In this document: in pieces, positions 54,999 through 64,000 of the stretch | How the letters are laid out: each line of letters starts with the position of its first letter | Numbering within the stretch: the first letter of the stretch is position 1 | From: Tomocerus qinae | Taxonomy: Eukaryota; Arthropoda; Collembola; Entomobryomorpha; Tomoceridae | DNA length: 64,000 nt | Assembly (NCBI GenBank): GCA_020055645.1 | Contig: CM034546.1 | Coordinates: forward strand, 11,160,001 to 11,224,000 | Direction: 5' to 3' | The notes under the pieces: generated by a model | What the model saw: only the letters and a program-made list of their open reading frames with translations | What the model was told of the DNA's origin: nothing | The model's database searches: none | Position numbers and translations under genes: made by a program

Positions 54999-56290
54999 TT
55001 CTAAAGTTTCCACTGCAACAGCAACAGAACTGTTCACCACCACCGAGACAAGTGAACTGGGTTGTGAAAGACGATAAAAGTTGAGAAATTATTTTGTTTG
55101 CATGTTTTTTTATCTACAACTATCATATATATCTATATATTAGCATGCATAATAAAGCAATACATTATAGACGCATTCAGTATTTCGGATAGGGAAGTAA
55201 GCTATTTATTGCACAAAAAGTAAGATGATTTGACAAGAAGAACTCATAGGTAAGGAAAGTATAATCTCCCAAGCGGATACAATCTGCGCCTACAATTATC
55301 TCAGGTGTGACAGATGCTTTTCCAGAACTTAGAGCAACGTAATCTAAAAATGGAATAAGCCATTTATTGATTTGCATGATAAGGTTCAATTAGATATGTC
55401 GTTTCAGTTGGATTTACCTTTCCATCCGAATTTAGGGTGTTTACTCAAGTACTCAAGTGTAATCTCATTAGGCAAATAAAGTATTCGCGTAAGTGGTCTT
55501 TGATACTTAACCACTCATCGTCAATCCCTTTCGAACTTTTTGGAGTGCAACAGGAAAGGGCATAATGCATCATAAATCATGCACGTAATATTTTCGATAT
55601 CGAACGATGAGCAAGTTACGGAACTCCAACGTGCGATATGTATAAGCTTGCTTCATAGTTTTGAACGTTTAGAATTATATTGTTAGTCCTAAACATTGGA
55701 CACTCAACTTACAATACAAAAATGTCTCAAAAAACCTCTCAAATGCTACAAAATCTCCAGTACACAGTATACATATGCATAACATTTTCAATGTGATATC
55801 CTACTTAATCGCAATAAAATCATTTGTTTATAATGTTTTGTGTCAATTTGGAGCTTTATTCAAAACTACTAGGAAAATAATCGGAATTTTTGATTTTATA
55901 ATAATTTTATGTTGACAGGCAAATAATATATTACTAATAATTAAATATAGAAAGTTGCAGTTACTTTAAATGACGATTTCAACAACGTAAATCAGCATTT
56001 CCTATGGTCTCATTAACGTATACTCATTATTAGTCCTCTTATTATTAGTAGTTTTTAGCCCGTCCATAGTCAGTTAGTGCATTCTCTTTTAATCAATAAG
56101 CCTTGAATTATTTATTTATATGTAGTTTTCTCTTTCTGACATTGCGATTCTGAAAAACGACAAAGAACTTTATGGATTTTGAAACACTATTATTCTTGAT
56201 AAACTACATAAAATAATAAAGTTCCACCTTGGTTATGACACAAGTGAATATTTATGTCGATAAAAGATAACATTTTATCATGTATAGTAT
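53971..56290. repeat. Segmental duplication block Q, copy 2
   Basis: Matches 35996-38000 apart from the MITE at 54670-54918 and small indels (for example a ~90-bp insertion near 55660-55740). 54999-56510 beyond the NeuroD copy has no recognised gene. Confidence 0.85.
54670..54918. mobile_element. hAT-type MITE at a splice donor
   Basis: A perfect 8-bp duplication ACTCACTT (54662-54669 and 54919-54926), with termini CAAGGCTGTATT and CAGTACTGTATT as inverted repeats. The 249-bp body carries TTCGCGCTTCGCGCGATT twice and a C-run, like the copy at 32610-32862. NeuroD copy 1 shows the empty site (single ACTCACTT at 36689-36696). Confidence 0.93.
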
Positions 56291-56511
56291 AGCGCTAAAA
56301 AAATTATCACATAAATTATAGGGAATTATAATTGTTCAATCGATATTTTTAATATTGTAAATGTGTTTATTAATGAGGATTCACAGTTGTACATACATAA
56401 AATAAGCATCACACAAAATCTACTTTCTCATTAGTAAGGATTAATGGTTTTGTAATTAGAATTAAAAGAAGGTGACCTATGATACCTTCTCAGCAAATCT
56501 TGACATTTTAC

Positions 56512-56975
56512 GTGGAAGTTGTTGACTAACTTTTCATTGAAACTGTTTGTCGTAATGGACAAATCGAAAAGTGAATATTTCCGTACATTCAATACCATCA
56601 ACAATGTATTCAGATGGAATTTGCATGACAGTAAAAGAAACAGATCTAGCTGAACCAATTTCTTATGAATTCAGAAATTGCTACAGATATAAATTCCAAT
56701 CATATTTTAAGGCTATGCAAGAAACAGCGTTCTTTCAATATTTTAAACAACAGGGATTTCGAATTTCAATTAAAGTATAAACTATCCTATACAAAAATGA
56801 AGTATGAAGAGTCTCGGGGTGTGGCGATAAGTCTTACAATGAAGATTCATACCATTTTCTTTTCCAAGTTCACGTTTTAGAAATTTAAAAAAAATTAGCA
56901 ATCAGAAAAGAATTGAGATTGCAGATCGTGTATTTCCAATAGCAATTGATGACGTTTTTGAACTGCGTAAGATAT
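56512..56975 (+). pseudogene. IR-like pseudogene fragment (S2 and tail, TM4 deleted)
   Basis: Matches the complete IR-like gene from the TGGAAGTTGTTGAC codons to the end. There is nothing from the first two-thirds, one or more frame breaks (open pieces 56571-56780 and 56665-56880), and a deletion joining the start of the last helix (CATACCATTTTCTT) directly to the cytosolic tail (TTCCAAGTTCACG). Non-functional. Confidence 0.85.
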
Positions 56976-58095
56976 ACATTATCTATACTAAAGTTAATTA
57001 AATCAAAACTGGACAGCCGTGGAATTTGTAATATTATGGGGAAAATAAATAGGAAAATGTTGTAAAATCTAGAACCAATAAATATTTACAGTTAATTAAA
57101 ATCTTTGGGTACTATGGTTTCTATGCCATCCTCTATGTAATCGTTTCAAATAATATAATATTTAAATTTGGTTTCGTAAATTTAAAATGTTTCATTCCTT
57201 AACTCGAAATGAGGCTACTTGTCTCGTCAGATAACAGTTTCAATGTTTTAATTTTTGACTCGAACATTCTTTTTGCAGGTAAGAGTATTCTCGAGGTGGG
57301 TAAAGAAAACAACAGTGACCACAAATACGAGTTCCCAACAGTACCTACTGATATCGATTAAAATATTGATTCCACCTATTTGATACTTTAACAGAGCAAT
57401 ATTATCATTATCAAAAATCACTAACTATAACTATACTATCAGATTTAATGAGTAGGCCGGGGACAATTAATTTCAACAGATTATTTGTTAAAAATTAAAT
57501 TTGGCTAACAATTCGATTATAAATAGAATTAAATTTGGGGGTTACAAGTTGGCGACTACTTATCATTAACTTTTACTCATCGTAAACGATCGTGAAGGTT
57601 GAACATTTGCGGTATGACATAAAAAGTCAGAACTGTAAAACTTTAAATATTTCCAAGATGTTGTAAATGTGTTTCTTTAAGAGTGTTTTGCTGTTTGTGC
57701 ATACATTGAATATGTATCCTGTAAAATCTTCTTGCGTAGTGGTTTAATGGTGATTTTAAAATCGCAAATAATTAGCTGTTTTAGCATACATACCATAATA
57801 CATAAATTTTGGCATTTCCATCTTTGGATGTTATCTTTGGTATGGATAAATGGACAGCACCAGAAAAAAGGTATTTCTAGATTAATTTTCAAGCTTTCGT
57901 CGACAACAGATGAAACAGTAGGATAATCATATTTCTCTCGGATGCAGTGATACACAAACAATAAGCGGAAATATGTGTTGAGGAAGTGTATAAAATATAA
58001 TATAAGGTATTGTAAAATATTCAGCATTAGATAGGTATCAAGGAACTGGCGTCAGCGGAAGGTCTTCGCTTTTCTCATATACACAATGTGGGGGT
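56862..58095. repeat. Duplication block P, copy 3
   Basis: Nearly identical to 49104-50345, implying a recent duplication or conversion. It ends at CACACGTGTA (58100), after which the sequence differs from copy 2. No gene other than the IR tail. Confidence 0.9.
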
Positions 58096-58339
58096 TCGAA
58101 CACACGTGTAAAATCCGTAAAATCCGAATTAATTGACCAGGGTGAACCATTGTTTCAACCATGTCATTCGTGCGAAAAATAAAATAGTTGACCCCGGAGG
58201 ATTCATTTAAAATGATAGGCGTGAGTTATTTTTACAAGGTAAATTTAGAAAAATTTCCTTAAAATGCCAAATTTTTGAAGTAAAATAAAAAATGCAAAGC
58301 ATGTTTTAGGGATTAAAGTAGACTTTTATGAATATATAT

Positions 58340-58560
58340 GGGAAATTGAATACGTATGGGAAGCTTCATTGTGGTCACTGTCCGTTATGTATTTTAAAAT
58401 TGCAACTTGACCAGGCCATGGTACTTATGTTCATTTAGATGCAAATCGTTTTCATGGTTAGGCTCTTTTGGTGGGCCAACAAAAATAGTCCACGTACTTT
58501 GTTCATGTTCTGGACACCAAATGTGCCTAACCGTAAAACGTCAATTGGTAACAAAATAAA
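58340..58560. repeat. Paralogue of 38180-38500, lacking the 117-bp MITE
   Basis: GGGAAGCTTCATT through GTGCCTAACCGT matches the DNA around the MITE at 38305-38421 but is uninterrupted at the insertion point (~58490). The neighbouring 58100-58340 has no recognised feature. Confidence 0.75.
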
Positions 58561-58599
58561 GCAAACGGCAAACTTATGCAACGGAGAGAAAATATACAG

Positions 58600-58898
58600 G
58601 CTAACATGTTAATAGGAGTAATAACGTCATATCTCAGAGCATTGACTTCCCACTTTACGCACATACCTAACTATCCATGCATTTCTATGACAGTTTTTTA
58701 CTTGGAAGGTCAATATATTTGCAAAACCTAGCTTGATTTACGATTTTAAAGTTTTAAACTATGTAAAAGTCGTCACCATAAATATTCAATACACATTCTT
58801 ACAGTAGGGCACAACAAGCCATCGCACTGAATGTCAAAAAATCTCACATACAATCATACAATAATAATGTGTGTGCCATGCAAGTTAATTGACAGCCC
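58600..58898 (-). mobile_element. Relic of the Mutator-like element
   Basis: On the minus strand GGGCTGTCAATTAACTTGCA, TGGCACACACA, GGGAAGTCAATGCTCT and TGACGTTAT match the left ~350 bp of the 26900-28161 element, colinear but diverged. The right half is missing. Confidence 0.7.
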
Positions 58899-59173
58899 TC
58901 ATATATTACCCTGAATAATTTGCGAATTTGGCAGATTAGGCCTTACTTTGTAGATGTAAATGTAAATGAAGAGGGCGGTGCGATGACCGATTGGCTTCAA
59001 TGCATTGCAACTGAAGGACAACTCATTGACCACTTTGGTTAGCAAAAAGTTAGAAATATACTTCAATATATTTCTTATACATACAAACTCCTATGAGTAG
59101 TTTTTAATGTACCATACTGAACCTGGACATATCGAGCAGAATATTGGATTGCTCATGCAGACTTTTTTATATA

Positions 59174-60114
59174 CATGGTGACAACTAAATAGTTGAAAAC
59201 AGTCTAGGCTCTCTAACTTCTAAACATAGGCTGCTACGGAAATGAGGTGACCACCATTGGAAAGACGACAAAATTTGCAATAAAATAGGCTATAATAAAA
59301 AATTTAGTGACTGCCAGTATTAAAATGATAAATGAGGAAGTCAAAGGCCAAATTTTCGTGTTAAAAATCTCAGTTAAATACGAATTTTTTTTTAAATTAC
59401 AACTTTTGCTCCTTAGCATTAGGTGATTTTTGTTCACAGTTTCCAACCAATTCACAACCGAATTACTAGTGCACCTCAGTAAAAATATTTTTCAAAGACA
59501 ATCTTGGCTTTCAGTGACCACTCTTTAGGCTGAACTGCCGAGTAAAAGCTTGCTAAGGAGATTTGAGAAAGCAACAACTCTTAAACCTTTTAAAGAGATT
59601 TTGGTGACTAAAAGAGCAACTCATTGGGCTATCCAATCTATCAATAACTGATTTACACTATTTAAAATTATGTGGAATGTTCACTCAAAATAACTGTTCC
59701 CGTTTTTTCAGAAAATTCTTCATTCTTTATTCCTGATTAGTTAAACACTAATTATGGTCTTTGCCACCCAAAGGGTTTAACTCTGGAAAACCATTATCTA
59801 ATTTCAATGGAAAATCAGCTTCAGATTTGGTTACTGACAGGTGGAAAGTATTCATTAAAGACCTAGGACGATTGATTTCCTTTGGGGGAATAAAATGCCA
59901 TTAATTTCACACTTAAACCATACAATTACAGGCTAGCTTGCACTTTTTTTAAAAAAATGCCATGCCTGTAAAATTTGTTAAAACAATTTTTATTATAGCC
60001 TATTTTGTTGCCAATTTTGTCATCTTTCGAATGGTGGTAATTTCATTTTCGTAGCATTTTCCGTTTAGGAGTTACAGAGCCTAGACTGTTTTCAACTATT
60101 TAGTTGTCACCTTG
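59174..60114. mobile_element. 941-bp foldback element with ~130-bp terminal inverted repeats
   Basis: Left GGTGACAACTAAATAGTTGA is mirrored by TCAACTATTTAGTTGTCACC at the right. The arms continue with AAAATAGGCTATAATAAAAA on the left and its complement near 59990-60010. TA flanks both ends (59172-59173 and 60115-60116). The centre has no transposase-like ORF. Tc1/mariner-type by duplication size only. Confidence 0.82.
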
Positions 60115-60396
60115 TACATGTTATTTTTATGCAGTGTATGTCTAGTGCTGTAATCGTTCCGAATAATATATAGGTATCTGCATTTGGTTTCATATATTTA
60201 AAATGTTTCATTTATGAGACTACTCTCATGTCAGATAAAAATTTCAATATTTTAATTTTTTGACAGGAATAATCTTTTTGCAGGTATCAATAATCTCAAG
60301 GTAGATAAAGAAATCAACAGTGACCACAATGATGAGTTCTATTTATCCACATAAAGGTGAAACTTTTGCGGTATGACATAAGAGGGGGTACTAGAA

Positions 60397-61022
60397 ATTA
60401 GCTTACGCCGAATAGAATATAGCACACGCCGAAGTGGAAAATAGCCGAAGCCGAAGTAAAATTTTAGCCCACGCCGAATAGAAGTTAGCCTACATCGATG
60501 CATCTGCGCCGAAGCCGAAGGAAAATAGCCGAAGCCGAAGTGGAAAATAGCATAGCACAAGTTGGTTGAAATTGGCCAACGCCGAATGGAAAATAGCTGA
60601 CGCCGAAGCAAAAGTGAAAAGCTGTCGGCGCCGAAGTAAAAATATACCTGCCGACGCCGAGTAGAACACAGCCGACGCCGAAGTGGAAAATAGCCCTAGC
60701 CGAAGTGGAATTTAGCCGAAGCCGAATAGAAATTAGCCGACGCCGACGAGGAAATTAGCCGAAACCGACGTGGAAAATTACCGAAGCCTAAGTGGAAATT
60801 GGCATACGCCGACGCCGAAGCATAAATTTCCGAAGTTGTGGTGTAAATTTCACCGCCGAAGCCGAATAGAAAACAGCCGACGCCGAAGTGGAAAATAGCC
60901 GAAGCCGACGTGGAAGTCAGCCGAAGCCGAATAGAAATTAGCCGACGCCGACGTGGAAATTGGCCAATGACGAAGTGGAAAATCGCCGAAGTCTAAGTGG
61001 AAATTGGCATGCGCCGATGCCG
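60397..61022. repeat. GCCGAAGCCGAA-rich satellite
   Basis: Irregular tandem units of the form GCCGA(A/C)GCCGAAGTGGAAAATA(G/T), roughly 20-40 bp each, run for ~0.6 kb and end exactly where IR-like sequence starts. This is GC-richer than its surroundings. The 90-codon minus-strand ORF here follows the repeat. Confidence 0.9.
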
Positions 61023-62745
61023 AAGCATGCCGAGATCTGTCAAGAAACTTGTGCAGTGTGTGAATATTCTAATGGAGCCAGAAACTGATTTAAAAAATCT
61101 GGTGAAACATTTTGGAAAAGAAATCAATCGACTCACTTCACGGTTCATAGTCGTCATTAAAGATGAAATGAAAACAGTGAATCCGAAATGGCAATCAAGA
61201 CTGATTCAAGAATTGGTGGCTCCACTTTTTATTTTGGCAATGGAAGGTGGGAACAACTATTCGGTTTACACCACAATTCTCTACAATCCTACCACAAAAT
61301 CTCCAGTTTTTCGTCAACTTGAAATTGGCAGCTCCGAAAAAGATTGGGAAAGGGTTTGGAATACATTGAATGGAAACCTTCATGGAATTCCAATTGGTGG
61401 TGTTTATGGTAACTCCAAATTCGATGGTTTCAGGAAACTGTATAAATGCAGGAAATCAATATACACAACAACAAAGATTAAATATCATTGTCCATATCCA
61501 GTGAAAGCTGTTGAATTAATTGCTGAAAAATTGAACTTCACTGCCGTTTATGTAAAGAGGACGAAAATTTTTAAAAAAGAACATAAACGATGTGGAATGA
61601 TTGTAATGTCTGCTAATCGAGAAGAGCCGTATGATATACGATGGTATGAAACTCTTTGCATTGCATACTTTGAGGAAGTTATTCCATATTACTGTGAAGC
61701 TAATCCTCGTTTCCTCGATACTCCTCTAACAGTTCTAATTCAAAATACTTTTGATGATTATTGCTGGTGGTTGATATTCTCCCTATTCCCGATTTCATTT
61801 TATCTTTTGGGCTTAAGATTCACATCTGTTTATAAGAAATTCGAATTCATCTTTGTATCTACAATATCCGTTCTTTTAAATCAGGATGTTTCCAATATAG
61901 GGAGAAACATTTTGTACTTGGTAACTGTGTCCATGGGATTTATAATTGCTATTCTATATGATACGTGGATAACAAGCGAGATTATTGCACAGCCAGACAG
62001 AAAACAATTTATAGACTTTAAAGATCTCGTGGAAAATGGATACAAGTTGTTCTTAGGGAAAGACACACGACGGAATGTTTTTGAAGACAGCTACGAATAT
62101 TTTGAGAAATATAAAATTCTGGATATATATAATGAAAGTGTCCACAGATTCGATTGGGAAACCGATACATCACCAAATGAATTGAAAATGAATAGAGTCT
62201 ATGTTAAATGGAAGTTGCTGACCAACTTTTCATTGAAACTGCTTGTCGCAATGTACAAAGTGGAGAGTGAATACCGCGTGCACTCAATTCCATCTATAAT
62301 GTCTTCAGATGGAGTTTGCATGACAGTAAAAGAAACAGATCTAGCTGATCCTATATCTTATGAATTCAGGGAGTGCTACCGTTTTATATTCCAATCGTAT
62401 TTTCAGACCATGCAAGAAAGAGGCTTTTTAAAATATCTTAAGGGACAACGGGATTTTATATCGAATTTAGACTATAGATTATCCTACACTAAATTGAAAT
62501 ATGAAGAGTCTCGGAGTGTGGCGATTAGTCTTACAATGAAGATTCATACTATTTTCTTCGTTTGTGGATACTTCCTACTTGGCTCATTTATTACTCTGTT
62601 CCTGGAAAGATTGTGGTATCATAGATTAACTTTACAAGTACATGTTTTAGATATTTTTGAGAAAATTAGAAATTGTCCCAAAAATACAAAATCTGAAAAT
62701 CGTGTATTTCCAGTTGTAATGGATGACGTATTTGAATTATATTAG
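60997..62745 (+). CDS. IR-like chemoreceptor, 5'-truncated and joined to satellite (probable pseudogene)
   Basis: 582-codon open frame. From codon ~17 (NILMEPETDLKNLVKHFGKE) to the end it is colinear with residues 88-647 of the complete gene, with all membrane segments and S1/S2 intact and ending ELY. The first ~80 residues, including the signal peptide, are missing. The open frame starts in the satellite and crosses a two-base insertion (GTGTGTGAAT where paralogues have GTGTGAAT) that puts the first shared bases (GAGATCTGTCAAGAAAC) in a different frame. The promoter is also gone. The long intact body suggests the truncation is recent, or that a non-secreted or fused form could still be expressed. 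I favour a pseudogene. Confidence 0.72.
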   Translation: MEIGMRRCRSMPRSVKKLVQCVNILMEPETDLKNLVKHFGKEINRLTSRFIVVIKDEMKTVNPKWQSRLIQELVAPLFILAMEGGNNYSVYTTILYNPTTKSPVFRQLEIGSSEKDWERVWNTLNGNLHGIPIGGVYGNSKFDGFRKLYKCRKSIYTTTKIKYHCPYPVKAVELIAEKLNFTAVYVKRTKIFKKEHKRCGMIVMSANREEPYDIRWYETLCIAYFEEVIPYYCEANPRFLDTPLTVLIQNTFDDYCWWLIFSLFPISFYLLGLRFTSVYKKFEFIFVSTISVLLNQDVSNIGRNILYLVTVSMGFIIAILYDTWITSEIIAQPDRKQFIDFKDLVENGYKLFLGKDTRRNVFEDSYEYFEKYKILDIYNESVHRFDWETDTSPNELKMNRVYVKWKLLTNFSLKLLVAMYKVESEYRVHSIPSIMSSDGVCMTVKETDLADPISYEFRECYRFIFQSYFQTMQERGFLKYLKGQRDFISNLDYRLSYTKLKYEESRSVAISLTMKIHTIFFVCGYFLLGSFITLFLERLWYHRLTLQVHVLDIFEKIRNCPKNTKSENRVFPVVMDDVFELY

Positions 62746-63939
62746 ATAATTAATAAATGTATAATAAATCATAATGTAAATAATAAATAATTCTTTTTGT
62801 TATAATCGTAGATATAATTAAGCAATACATTTATCTGTCTATATATATCTGTCGTAGGCCATGAGAGGACATGGGCTGTCACCGTGACAGCCTAGGCTGC
62901 GAGAGGTTCCTCTCAAAGCCTAGGTTTTGAGAGGACGGCATGCTCACATTTAGCTATATATTATCATATTTAGCTTTATTCAAAACTACTAGGAAATTTA
63001 TAATCAGAATGTTGTAATTTAAAACAATTTTATGTTGACAGGCAAATAATATATTACTAATAATTAAATACAGAAAGGTGCAGTTACTTAAATGACGATT
63101 TCAACAATGTAAATCAGCATTTCCTATGGTCAATGGTCCCATTAACTTTCATTATTAGTCCTCTTATTATTAGTAGTTTTTAGCCCGTCCAGTCAGTTAT
63201 TGCTTCTTTTAATCAATAAACCTTGAATACATATACATCATTTGAATTATTTATGTGTTAGTCTCTTTCTGACTTAGCAATTCTGAGAAACGACGAAGAA
63301 CTTTGGGGACGTCAAACACTATTATTCTTGATACATAATATAATTAATTTCAACCTTGGTTATGACACAAGTCAAATATATGCCAGTAAAAGATAATATT
63401 TTATTACGTTTATTACATATATTATTATGCATTTATTATGCAAGGTTGCTAGGGATTTTCGATTCCTGATCTTGACATAAAAAATTCTTTGTTGATCAAT
63501 TCCTCGAATTGTCCCTAAATGTAGTTACATAAATATTTTCCAACTGTAGATATTATCTTTGGATAAATGGACAGATTTGGGAAGAAGGCATTTTTTAGAT
63601 TACTTGATTTTCAAGCCTTCTACATAACAGTAGATTAATCGACATGATAATAATATTACTGTCGGGTAACAAACGAATGGTTTAACAAAACTGTTTATAG
63701 TTAGTCTACATTGGAATTTAAATATTGTATAATAATGAAGGATTTGATATGTATTAAAGTAGACTGACTGGCGTCAGTGAAAGAACTTTGCTGGCGCTTC
63801 TCTTTAAGACAGAAAGTTGTGCCATTCAAATAAACGTTATGAATATTGTAATTGTATGATACCTTGAACGAAAGCATCCTGTTTGGATAGCTGTGCCCTG
63901 ATCTTGATTTAGATAAAATTTAACACTCTGCATGTCAAC
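62746..63939. repeat. Segmental duplication block Q, copy 3, and upstream flank of a further IR gene
   Basis: 62970-63600 matches 37560-38200 and 55850-56290. GACTGACTGGCGTCAG (63764) and GCCCTGATCTTGATTTAGAT (63895) match the upstream DNA of the other IR genes. A GAGAGG..CCTCTC-rich hairpin lies at 62860-62940. No gene recognised. Confidence 0.75.
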
Positions 63940-64000
63940 ATGTTTTTATCTATCTAGTTATTCAATTTGTATTGATTTTTTCTGTTATCAACAATGTTCA
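63940..64000 (+). pseudogene. Start of another IR-like gene, cut by the window edge
   Basis: ATGTTTTTATCTATCTAGTT continues like the signal-peptide region of the genes at 46531 and 51209, and the 45 bp before it are conserved too. One T is missing from the first T-run compared with 51209, so the signal-peptide frame stops at once (TAG). Whether the frame is recovered lies outside the window. Confidence 0.6.

Noticed and set aside
60339-60611. 90-codon minus-strand ORF
   Set aside because: Translation of the GCCGAAGCCGAA satellite.

Overview
The window is eukaryotic. Genes have GT..AG introns, the sequence is AT-rich, and there are LTR and LINE retrotransposons, many short inverted-repeat elements and segmental duplications. 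A 7-TM gustatory-receptor-like gene, a tandem array of intronless ionotropic-receptor (IR)-like genes and a NeuroD-type bHLH gene point to an arthropod. A non-dipteran such as a springtail is my guess from the gene content; nothing in the sequence proves it.

Layout. 1-3236 (-): two exons of a gustatory-receptor-like gene running off the left edge. 3.2-7.5 kb: non-coding, with dispersed repeats and a scrap of the F-box/LRR family. 7.5-15.6 kb (-): a dead BEL/Pao retrotransposon with LTRs, a tRNA-Tyr-type primer site, gag, pol and polypurine tract. 15.6-21 kb: non-coding, with a ~130-bp minisatellite and hairpins. 21-35.2 kb: three paralogous four-exon F-box/LRR-like genes. The first (-) is intact, the second (-) has frameshifts and a Mutator-like element in an intron, and the third (+) has a premature stop and two hAT-type MITEs in introns. 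35.6-36.8 kb (-): an apparently intact NeuroD homologue. 38.6-64 kb (+): an array of IR-like genes. One is complete (51209-53152), one is long but has lost its in-frame signal peptide (46632-48470), one is 5'-truncated and abuts a satellite (60997-62745), and the others are pseudogenes or fragments. A ~4.4-kb LINE with a PHD-like finger, endonuclease and reverse transcriptase sits in the array. A second NeuroD copy (53959-54998, -) keeps the bHLH but has lost its last exon.

The right half was built by repeated segmental duplication. One block flanks NeuroD (copies near 36-38, 54-56 and 63 kb). Another block lies next to the IR genes (copies near 39-42, 49-50 and 57-58 kb). Because the copies are parallel, several transposon insertions can be read against paralogous empty sites inside the same window, for example the 1,044-bp foldback element at 40041-41084 and the MITE at 38305-38421.

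Functionally the window carries three unrelated gene classes: chemoreceptors (GR, IR), candidate SCF-ligase substrate adaptors (F-box/LRR-like) and a neural transcription factor. I see no operon or pathway linking them. Exon structures were read by eye from splice signals, frame continuity and paralogue comparison.
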